A DNA stretch of 64,000 nucleotides from Hoeflea sp. 108 (GTDB lineage Bacteria; Pseudomonadota; Alphaproteobacteria; Rhizobiales; Rhizobiaceae). The notes under the pieces were generated by a model. That model had not been told where the DNA came from. It searched no databases and saw only the letters and a program-made list of their open reading frames with translations. Location of the stretch: contig NZ_KB890024.1 of the NCBI RefSeq assembly GCF_000372965.1, positions 2,048,839-2,112,838 on the forward strand, given 5' to 3'. A program made the position numbers and the translations under genes. Of this stretch, positions 57,801 through 64,000 are shown in pieces. Position 1 is the stretch's first letter. Every line of letters starts with the position of its first letter.

Positions 57801-58016
57801 CTATTTCGCGTCGTTGAAATCGAGCAACGGTGATGGTGTTGGTTCGCCCGATTTCGGCGCCTTGCGAGAAGGCGTCCTCTTCACAGGTTTCTTGCCGGCG
57901 TCCTTCGTTTCTGCCCCCTGCAGGGCAACCGATGGCGCCGCCTTGGCCGATGCCGATTTTGCTGCTGCCGGCGCAGCCTTTTCAGTGAACCTGATTGCCA
58001 TCTGAGTATCCGTCAT
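57801..58016 (-). CDS. Possible small Ala/Lys-rich protein
   Basis: An open frame of 71 codons from an ATG at 58016 (TDTQMAIRFTEKAAPAAAKS and a basic RTPSRKAPKSGE tail). Low complexity resembles disordered DNA- or RNA-binding tails, but no ribosome-binding site is clear and the frame reaches further up to 58145. It may be a real small gene or a chance high-GC frame. Confidence 0.35.
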   Translation of the reverse strand: MTDTQMAIRFTEKAAPAAAKSASAKAAPSVALQGAETKDAGKKPVKRTPSRKAPKSGEPTPSPLLDFNDAK

Positions 58017-58131
58017 GTTCATCGCGCCGCGACTCGGCCGCCTTGGCTCTCCATACACGATTTGTTCTCGCGCAGGCGATGAATGACGGCGAGCCTCGCG
58101 GTTCGCCGCCTTGCGTTTGGCTGACACAGGT

Positions 58132-58145
58132 TTGATCGGTGTCAA
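58132..58145. promoter_or_regulatory. FNR/FixK box upstream of second PNPOx-like gene
   Basis: TTGATCGGTGTCAA is a perfect palindrome centred 68 bp before the ATG at 58207, the same spacing as in the island. Confidence 0.8.
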
Positions 58146-58206
58146 TGCGCCGATGGCGCTCTATGTCACCCTGCACCAGATACAGAGCGGCAAGGGAGTA
58201 CGGCCG

Positions 58207-58650
58207 ATGATCATCAAGGAAATGTCGCGGCAGGAATGCGTTGAACTGCTGACCATGGGCAGGCTCGGCCGGCTGGCCTGCTGCAAGGACACTCGTCCTT
58301 ACGTTGTGCCCATCCACTTTGCCTATGCCGACGGCAGCCTGTACGCCTTTTCGGTGCAGGGCCAGAAGATCGACTGGATGCGTGAAAACCCCAATGTCTG
58401 CCTGCAGGCGGACCGTCGCGATGGCGACCGTGGCTGGCGCAGTGTCGTGGTGAGCGGTCGCTACGAGGAATTGCCCGACCGTATCGGCTCAAAGCACGCG
58501 CGCGAGCATGCCTGGTCGCTGCTGGAAAAGCACGCCAACTGGTGGGAGCCGGGCGGGCTCAAACCGTTCGACCAGGGTGGCGGCGGCCAATCCATCTTCT
58601 TCCGCATCCACATCGAAAGCCTCAGCGGCCGGCAATCCGTCGACGAATAG
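58207..58650 (+). CDS. PNPOx-like flavin-binding split-barrel protein (paralogue)
   Basis: A 147-residue paralogue of the protein at 21137-21598. It shares GRLACCKDTRPYVVPIHFAYADG, AFSVQGQKIDWMRENPNVC, HANWWEPGGLKP and IHIESLSGR. It has an FMN/F420-type split barrel with unknown reaction. The ATG at 58207 follows AAGGGAG, and the FixK box sits 68 bp upstream. It lies 12 kb beyond the island, so it may be the ancestral chromosomal copy. Confidence 0.88.
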   Translation: MIIKEMSRQECVELLTMGRLGRLACCKDTRPYVVPIHFAYADGSLYAFSVQGQKIDWMRENPNVCLQADRRDGDRGWRSVVVSGRYEELPDRIGSKHAREHAWSLLEKHANWWEPGGLKPFDQGGGGQSIFFRIHIESLSGRQSVDE

Positions 58651-58745
58651 CGGCTCTTGAACCTTGGCGATGTCCTGCGACGTCGATGGAAAGTGGGTCG
58701 CGAACAGGTCGCGCTTTGTGCCAGGTGATAGTCAGCTACCGCAGG

Positions 58746-59597
58746 CTATTTCTGGTCAATGAAGCCGAGCACCGATCTGTTGTAGCCATCGGGGTCCTGC
58801 AGCATGGCGAAGTGGCTGGCATTGGCAAGAATGATCAGCTTGGCGCCCGGAATGACCGACGCGATGTATTCGGTGTGCTCGCGCTTGACCGCTTCGTCAT
58901 GGTCGCCTGAGACGATTGCCGTGGGCACGGTGATCCGGGCCAGATCCTCCCTGGACCAGTTGGGCTGGCTCTTCCACATGTGGCTGATCTGGGCGACGAA
59001 GTTGTCATATTCGTCCGGTGTCTTCGACATCCGCGCGTAATCCTCGCCGGAGCGTTCGATATAGGCGGCGAAGGTCTTGTTATCGAGCATGTCGGGGTCG
59101 ACGCCATCGGGCGTGACGTTGGCGGCTTGGGCATAGAGCCGGGTCAGGCGCTCGGGATGCTTCATGGCGATGTCGAGGCCGATGATGCCGCCGTCGTCCC
59201 AGCCGACAAGTGCGGTCCTGCCGATGCCGAGATGGTCGAGCAGGGCGACATAGTCAGATGCCATCAGGTCGTAGCCGAAGGGCTTGTTGCCGCGGCTTGA
59301 GCGGCCATGGCCGCGGCTGTCGGCGACGATCACCTTGTGCGTCTTGGACAGGGCCTCGACCTGGCCAGCCCAGATGTCGGCGTGGCTGAGGCCGCCATGG
59401 ATGAGCAGGACAGGATCGCCGGTGCCGTAGATCGCGTAATACATGTCGATGCCGTTGACTTGGGCATAGCCACTTTCGTCGGCCACCGGCATCTGCGCAG
59501 GTTCGGGCAGGGTTTGCCAGCGTTCTTCAGTGAATGCCGGCGCGTTGGGCAGCGCAACCAGAAACGCCAACGTCAACGCAATCCACAACGCACGCAT
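58746..59597 (-). CDS. Secreted alpha/beta hydrolase
   Basis: A 283-residue protein with a signal peptide (RALWIALTLAFLVALPNAPA) and an alpha/beta-hydrolase fold. LLIHGGLSHADIWAGQ is at the oxyanion site. DSRGHGRSSRG follows, and the nucleophile-elbow position reads LVGWDDGGIIGL: Asp replaces Ser, as in haloalkane dehalogenases and some hydrolases. NASHFAMLQ supplies the histidine. Periplasmic location is likely. The substrate is unknown. Confidence 0.83.
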   Translation of the reverse strand: MRALWIALTLAFLVALPNAPAFTEERWQTLPEPAQMPVADESGYAQVNGIDMYYAIYGTGDPVLLIHGGLSHADIWAGQVEALSKTHKVIVADSRGHGRSSRGNKPFGYDLMASDYVALLDHLGIGRTALVGWDDGGIIGLDIAMKHPERLTRLYAQAANVTPDGVDPDMLDNKTFAAYIERSGEDYARMSKTPDEYDNFVAQISHMWKSQPNWSREDLARITVPTAIVSGDHDEAVKREHTEYIASVIPGAKLIILANASHFAMLQDPDGYNRSVLGFIDQK

Positions 59598-59716
59598 AGC
59601 CGTCTCCGCAAGGTGGGCGGCGACATGACTAACGGCGGAAAAAGGCAAGCGGCGGGCAACAGAGCCTAAAATTAGCTGAGGACGATTTGGCGCAACTGTC
59701 CCTTAGCAGGTCCCCG

Positions 59717-59749
59717 AAAAGCTGACGGGCGGAAAAAGCTCCGCCCGTC
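59717..59749 (-). terminator. Terminator of the tctCBA operon
   Basis: GACGGGCGGA / TCCGCCCGTC stem at 59724-59733 and 59740-59749. On the minus strand it is followed by a T-run (TTTT). It lies just downstream of tctA. Confidence 0.8.
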
Positions 59750-59776
59750 GGTTCAGCCAGTTTGTAGGCGACGGTG

Positions 59777-61288
59777 TCAGGCGTCTTCTTCGACAAAGAC
59801 CTCGTCGCGCTTCTTTCGCACCGCCGGCAACAGCACCACGATCAGCACCAGGGCGGCAATCGCGAGCAGAAGCGCGCTGATCGGCCGAGTGATGAAGGTG
59901 GTGGCATCGCCGCGCGATAGGATCATGGCCCGGCGCAGGTTTTCCTCGAGCAGCGGCCCAAGCACGAAGCCGAGCAGCAGCGGCGCCGGTTCGCAACGCA
60001 GCTTGACCAGCGCGTAGCCGATCAGGCCGAAGAAGGCGACGGCATAGAGGTCGTAGACGTTGGAATTGACGCTGTAGACGCCGATGGCACAGAAAGCCAT
60101 GATGATCGGGAACAGAATGTAATAGGGGACGGTCAGAAGCTTCACCCACAGCCCGATCAGCGGCAGGTTGAGCACGATCAGCATCAGGTTGCCGATCCAC
60201 ATCGAGGCGATGATGCCCCAGAACAGCGCGGGCTGCTCGACGGCAACATTGGGGCCGGGCACGATGCCCTGGATGATCATCGCGCCGATCATCAGCGCCA
60301 TAACCGGGTTGGCCGGAATGCCGAGCGTCAGCATCGGGATGAACGAGGTCTGCGCACCGGCATTGTTGGCCGATTCCGGACCGGCGACACCGGCAATCGC
60401 TCCCTTGCCGAACTCTTCGGGGTTCTTGGAGACGCGCTTTTCCACCGTGTAGGAGGCAAAGGCTGCAAGGATCGCGCCGCCGCCCGGCAGAATGCCGAGA
60501 GCCGAGCCGATGACGGTACCGCGCACGATAGGGGCTGCCATGGCCTTGAAGTCCTCGCGCGTCGGCATCAGGCCGGTGACCTTGGCCATCAGCACCTCAC
60601 GGGTCTTTTCGCTTTCGAGGTTGCGCAGGATTTCGGCGATGCCGAAGACGCCGACTGCGACCGCAACGAAATTGAGCCCGTCGGCATATTCGCGGATGCC
60701 TAAAGTGAAGCGTGGCGTGCCGGTGTAGATATCGGTGCCGACGAGGCCGAGCAGCAGCCCGAGTACGACCATGGCCAGCGCCTTGACGATGGAGCCGTGC
60801 GCAAGCGCGATGGAAGAGACGAGACCGACGACCATCAGCGAGAAATATTCGGCGGCACCGAATTGCAGCGCGATCGAGGTCAGCGGCGGGGCGAAGACGG
60901 CAACGAGGAAGGTCGACACCGTGCCGGCAAAGAACGAGCCGATGGCGGCAATGGCAAGGGCCGCACCCGCACGGCCCTTGCGGGCCATCTGGTAGCCGTC
61001 GATGGCTGTCACCGCCGAAGATGATTCGCCGGGCATGTTGATGAGGATGGCGGTGGTCGAGCCGCCATATTGCGCGCCGTAATAGATGCCGGCGAGCATG
61101 ATCAGCGACGACACCGGGTCGCCGATCTGGAAGGTGATCGGCAACAGCATGGCGATGGTGGCGGTGGCGCCGATGCCGGGCAGAACGCCGATGAGGGTGC
61201 CGAGCAGCACGCCGATGAGGCAGAAGCCGAGATTGTAGATGGTCGACGCGGTAGCGAAGCCGAGCGCGAGATTACTGAAGAGTTCCAT
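59777..61288 (-). CDS. tctA: Tripartite tricarboxylate transporter large permease TctA
   Basis: A 503-residue multi-spanning protein (about eleven or twelve helices) with the TctA hallmark GTLIGVLPGIGATATIAMLL near the N-terminus and a second PGGGAI motif (GILPGGGAILAAFASY) in the middle. It forms the channel of the TTT system for citrate-like acids. GATGATCTGATGG surrounds its start at 61288. It lies 13 bp after tctB. The operon order tctC-tctB-tctA and the upstream sigma-54 activator are typical. Confidence 0.94.
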   Translation of the reverse strand: MELFSNLALGFATASTIYNLGFCLIGVLLGTLIGVLPGIGATATIAMLLPITFQIGDPVSSLIMLAGIYYGAQYGGSTTAILINMPGESSSAVTAIDGYQMARKGRAGAALAIAAIGSFFAGTVSTFLVAVFAPPLTSIALQFGAAEYFSLMVVGLVSSIALAHGSIVKALAMVVLGLLLGLVGTDIYTGTPRFTLGIREYADGLNFVAVAVGVFGIAEILRNLESEKTREVLMAKVTGLMPTREDFKAMAAPIVRGTVIGSALGILPGGGAILAAFASYTVEKRVSKNPEEFGKGAIAGVAGPESANNAGAQTSFIPMLTLGIPANPVMALMIGAMIIQGIVPGPNVAVEQPALFWGIIASMWIGNLMLIVLNLPLIGLWVKLLTVPYYILFPIIMAFCAIGVYSVNSNVYDLYAVAFFGLIGYALVKLRCEPAPLLLGFVLGPLLEENLRRAMILSRGDATTFITRPISALLLAIAALVLIVVLLPAVRKKRDEVFVEEDA

Positions 61289-61301
61289 CAGATCATCCCC
61301 C

Positions 61302-61763
61302 TTAGAACCGCAGCCACGGGCCGAAACGCTGGAACGGCAGGCCAAGCGCGTAGCTGAACACCACCACCGAGAACAGCGTGACCGCCGCAGCCAGTACCAG
61401 TGCCGGCAGCGGCTTCATGCGCGTCGAGGCGAAAGCCGCGATCAGGCAGGTGAAGAACAGCGACGGCACGAAGCCGAGGCCGCGCACGGTGAGCCCGAAG
61501 AAGATCGGCGCGGGCAGGATGAAGGCCATGCCGCGCCAGGCGATCGGGCCGATCGGCTCGCCATCGACGCGGGTCGCCTGGACGATGATGACGAGGCCGA
61601 GGGCCACCAGCACCAGCGACAGCACTAGCGGGAAGTAGCCTGGACCCATGCGCAGCGACGTACCGAGCTCGAGCCCGAGCGCTTGGATGGCGAAGAAGGC
61701 GCCGGTGGCTGCAAGCAGCGCACCGCAGGCACCGTTGGTTGGATCTATGGAAAGCTTGTTCAT
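61302..61763 (-). CDS. tctB: Tripartite tricarboxylate transporter small permease TctB
   Basis: A 153-residue four-helix membrane protein of the TctB family (GPGYFPLVLSLVLVALGLVI, then GFVPSLFFTCLIAAFAS). It is the small subunit that pairs with TctA. The ATG at 61763 is chosen over the upstream one at 61784 because family likeness starts there. Confidence 0.9.
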   Translation of the reverse strand: MNKLSIDPTNGACGALLAATGAFFAIQALGLELGTSLRMGPGYFPLVLSLVLVALGLVIIVQATRVDGEPIGPIAWRGMAFILPAPIFFGLTVRGLGFVPSLFFTCLIAAFASTRMKPLPALVLAAAVTLFSVVVFSYALGLPFQRFGPWLRF

Positions 61764-61940
61764 GGTTCCCTCTGGAGGCTCCAAGGCGGCATGCGCTCGC
61801 TGGCCGCTACGCGGCGATCTGCTCCTGTTGGGGAGAAGACGGAGGCACTGCCGTTTCAGGCCTGCTCTCTCTTTGAGGACATGTTGGTTAAGCGAGGCGG
61901 AGGCCGGGTGGGTGGAGTGCCCGCCCGGCCGTCATTTGCC

Positions 61941-62918
61941 TCAGTCGGCGTACTGGCCGGCGGCCTCGATAATCGGCTTCCAGCGGGCGATTTCGCCTTC
62001 GAGCTTGGCCTTCAGCGCGGCAGGCGTTGCGTCGGCGTCCGACGATGGCACGGTGCCGAGTTCGGCGAAGCGGGCAATCACATTCGGGTCCTTGAGGGCC
62101 TTCTGCAGCGACTGCGACAGGCGTTCGGTCACTTCTGCCGGCGTGCCCTTGGGGGCATAGACGCCGTGCCAGATGCCGACTTCCATGCCTTCGAGGCCGC
62201 CTTCCTTGGTGGTCGGCACGTCGGGCAGGACGCTGAGGCGGGCAGGCGAGGTCACGGCATAGGCCTTGATGGTGCCGCCCTGGATCTGCTTGGTGGTGTT
62301 GGTGGTCTGGTCGCACATGATGTCGACCTGGCCGCCGAGCAGGTCGGTCATGGCAGGGCCGGTGCCCTTATAGGGAACGGTGACCAGCGGCGTGCCGATG
62401 GAGCTCATGAACAGCATGCCGCACAGATGCGAGGCCGCACCGATGCCGGCATTGGCGACGGTGACCTTGTCCTTGTTGGCCTTGGCGTAGTCGACCAGAC
62501 CCTTGAGGTCGGTTGCCTCGAGGTCCTTGCGGGCAACGATGGTCATCGGCACTTCGGTGACGAGGCCGACATATTCGAAGGCGTTCAGCGTGTCGTAGGC
62601 GAGCTTGCGGTAGAGCGTGGCTGATGTGGCCATGCCGATGTGGTGGAGCAGCAGCGTGTAGCCGTCCGGATCGGCCGAGGCGACACGGCCCGCGCCCAGC
62701 GTTCCGCCGGCGCCGCCGACGTTCTCGACGATGACCTGCTGGCCAAGATCCTTGGACATGGATTCGGCGACGAGACGGGTGACGGTGTCGGTCGGGCCGC
62801 CGGCGGCGAAAGGCACGACGACGGTGATGGTGCGCTCGGGGTAGCCGGCAGCGTCAGCGGCAAGCGGGAAAATGGCAACAGCAGCGGCCGTCGCCAGCGA
62901 GGCGATAAATTTCTTCAC
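61941..62918 (-). CDS. tctC: Tripartite tricarboxylate transporter binding protein TctC
   Basis: A 325-residue periplasmic solute-binding protein of the Bug/TctC family. It has a signal peptide (KKFIASLATAAAVAIFPLA) then YPERTITVVVPFAAGGPTDT, ENVGGAGGTLGAGRVA and YKGTGPAMTDLLGGQVD. The start is a GTG at 62918 with GGAGGACACC upstream. It delivers a carboxylic acid to TctA/B. The ligand (citrate, another di/tricarboxylate or an aromatic acid) cannot be read from sequence. Confidence 0.94.
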   Translation of the reverse strand: MKKFIASLATAAAVAIFPLAADAAGYPERTITVVVPFAAGGPTDTVTRLVAESMSKDLGQQVIVENVGGAGGTLGAGRVASADPDGYTLLLHHIGMATSATLYRKLAYDTLNAFEYVGLVTEVPMTIVARKDLEATDLKGLVDYAKANKDKVTVANAGIGAASHLCGMLFMSSIGTPLVTVPYKGTGPAMTDLLGGQVDIMCDQTTNTTKQIQGGTIKAYAVTSPARLSVLPDVPTTKEGGLEGMEVGIWHGVYAPKGTPAEVTERLSQSLQKALKDPNVIARFAELGTVPSSDADATPAALKAKLEGEIARWKPIIEAAGQYAD

Positions 62919-63045
62919 GGTGTCCTCCCAAAGGTATCGGAACTTGACCTCCGCCGGGACCACAGCTCCTCCGGGGCCGGCGTTGGATCAACCGATAGGG
63001 CGGCAGGGGCCGGCGATCCGCAACGCCGCCGCCGTCCGATTGTCG

Positions 63046-63122
63046 GCTAAAATGTGGCCCAGGTTGTTGCGATGGGTGGAAAAGGTAACATCGGCCTTTT
63101 GGCGTGTGTGGAATTCCACACA
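63046..63122 (-). promoter_or_regulatory. Regulatory region of tctCBA with perfect 18-bp palindrome
   Basis: TGTGTGGAATTCCACACA at 63105-63122 is a perfect palindrome between the activator gene and tctC, in the position of an upstream activator site. A weak minus-strand match to a sigma-54 promoter, TGGGCCACATTTTAGC (63046-63062 region), lies about 50 bp nearer tctC and needs testing. Confidence 0.6.
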
Positions 63123-63133
63123 AAGGCGCCGGA

Positions 63134-64000
63134 CTAGTCCTCCGATGCGTCTACCAGGCCGATGCGATTCTTGTCGAGGCCGTAGCGCAGCATCTTCTCG
63201 TAGAGTGTCTTGCGCGAGATTCCGAGCTGCTCATAGACCGGCTTGAGGCTGCCGCCATGGGCCACAAGGGCTGCCGATATGATGTTCTTTTCGAAGCCGG
63301 CGACGCGCTCGGCCAGCTTTTCGTCGCCTTCGGCAAGATTGTCGTCGGCCGATTGCAGACCGAGGCCGAGGATGAAGCGGTCGGCGGCGTTGCGCAGTTC
63401 GCGCACGTTGCCGGGCCAGTCGAGCCTGATGATGTCGGCCACCACGCGCGGCGGCACCTCGGCGTCGTCGCGGCGGTAGCGGCCGGCGGCCTCGCGCACC
63501 AGTTGCAGAAACAGCAGCGGCACGTCCTCGCGCCGCGCCGCGAGCGCCGGCATGCGCAGCGTCACCACATTGAGGCGGTAGAGCAGGTCGGCGCGGAAAC
63601 GCCCAGCGCCGACCTCGGCGTCGAGATCGACCTTGCTGGTGGCGATGAAGCGCACATCGAGCGGGATCGGCTCATTGGAGCCCAGCCGATAGATGACGCG
63701 GTCCTGGATGACGCGCAGAAGCTTGGCCTGGAGATCTGCTGGCATCGAGCTGATTTCGTCGAGCAGCACCGTGCCACCGCGGGCATGTTCGAATTTGCCG
63801 TAGCGCGGCCTGAGCGCGCCTGGAAACGCGCCGGCCTCGTGGCCGAACAACTCGCTCTCGATCAGCGTGGCCGGAAGGGCGGCGCAGTTGATAGCGACGA
63901 AAGGTTTTGTCGCGCGGCTGCTGATGTCGTGCAGCGCGCGCGCCGCCACTTCCTTGCCCGTGCCGGTGTCTCCGATGATGAGCGCGTCGGCATCTGTCGC
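63134..64000 (-). CDS. Sigma-54-dependent transcriptional activator, partial
   Basis: The last 288 or so residues of a DctD/NtrC-like activator whose start lies beyond the window. The Walker A GDTGTGKEVAARALH is at the edge. The sigma-54 loop reads GAFPGA instead of the canonical GAFTGA. Walker B-like GGTVLLDEISSM, the R-finger region FRADLLYRLNVV and a C-terminal Fis-type helix-turn-helix (LGISRKTLYEKMLRYG) follow. It should activate tctCBA by contacting sigma-54 RNA polymerase from the palindrome upstream. Confidence 0.9.
   Translation of the reverse strand, partial: ATDADALIIGDTGTGKEVAARALHDISSRATKPFVAINCAALPATLIESELFGHEAGAFPGALRPRYGKFEHARGGTVLLDEISSMPADLQAKLLRVIQDRVIYRLGSNEPIPLDVRFIATSKVDLDAEVGAGRFRADLLYRLNVVTLRMPALAARREDVPLLFLQLVREAAGRYRRDDAEVPPRVVADIIRLDWPGNVRELRNAADRFILGLGLQSADDNLAEGDEKLAERVAGFEKNIISAALVAHGGSLKPVYEQLGISRKTLYEKMLRYGLDKNRIGLVDASED

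Noticed and set aside
63040..63065. Confident sigma-54 promoter for tctCBA
   Set aside because: The best match keeps GG and GC at the right spacing but little else, so it is only listed as weak within the regulatory region.
1..64000. CRISPR arrays, insertion sequences, integrases or phage genes
   Set aside because: No regularly spaced repeats and no transposase, integrase or phage-like proteins were seen. The island has no visible mobility gene inside this window.

Overview
The window looks like a chromosomal segment of a Rhizobiales alphaproteobacterium, probably of the Mesorhizobium/Aminobacter kind. The reasons are high G+C, class II B12-dependent ribonucleotide reductase, a FixL/FixJ/FixK cascade with rhizobial-type residues, Tct-type tricarboxylate transport, and a nested inverted-repeat element typical of rhizobial intergenic DNA. 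This assignment is inference; no rRNA or other taxonomic marker gene is present.

Layout. (1) 1-5.0 kb: housekeeping and accessory genes: a LysR regulator cut by the window edge, a 2H-phosphoesterase-like protein, RidA, a diguanylate cyclase and an MFS exporter. (2) 5.1-11.6 kb: a catabolic cassette with an RpiR regulator, class III aminotransferase, polar amino-acid ABC transporter and C45-type N-acyl hydrolase on the minus strand, and a divergent beta-keto-acid cleavage enzyme. It is followed by a decayed second copy of the MFS gene's 3' part. (3) 12.1-15.0 kb: an outer-membrane barrel protein and a Tat-exported amidohydrolase, then remnants of an arsH-MFS pair.

(4) 15.1-46.7 kb: a roughly 31-kb low-oxygen/stress island, the main discovery. 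It holds four tandem-domain universal stress proteins, Hsp20, a DUF2267 protein, a phosphoribosyltransferase, a PNPOx-like protein, a cytochrome c, an APH-kinase/P-loop fusion, a fused ADP-forming acyl-CoA synthetase/GNAT, two P-type ATPases, a flavodoxin-fold oxidoreductase, a zinc alcohol dehydrogenase, a triple-BON protein, FixL-FixJ-FixK, a Nudix hydrolase, a beta-CASP metallo-hydrolase, acetate kinase and phosphoketolase. Nearly every transcription unit is preceded by a TTGA-N6-TCAA (FNR/FixK) box. I found 13 exact and 4 one-mismatch copies in the window, where about one exact copy is expected by chance. Eleven boxes are centred 55-75 bp before a start codon. Degraded arcC and arcD remnants suggest that a former arginine-fermentation module sat under the same control.

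(5) 46.9-58.7 kb: nrdJ with NrdR-like boxes, Nudix, gpt, a lipoprotein, a fifth universal stress protein, a molybdopterin-binding-domain protein, wrbA, an alpha/beta hydrolase, small proteins, tRNA-Leu(UAA) and a second PNPOx protein. The last universal stress protein and this PNPOx protein also carry FixK-type boxes, so they look like satellites of the island regulon. (6) 58.7-64 kb: a secreted alpha/beta hydrolase, the tctCBA tricarboxylate transporter and a sigma-54 activator cut by the window end, with a perfect 18-bp palindrome between regulator and transporter.

Working model (inference). FixL senses falling oxygen through a heme-PAS domain and phosphorylates FixJ. FixJ activates fixK, and FixK activates the boxes. 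The outputs protect protein and nucleotide pools (Usp, Hsp20, Nudix), adjust ion and metal transport, and supply ATP by substrate-level phosphorylation: phosphoketolase to acetyl-phosphate to acetate kinase, plus ADP-forming acetyl-CoA synthetase. The gene content resembles the mycobacterial DosR dormancy regulon and the Pseudomonas Anr regulon, but it is wired to a rhizobial sensor.
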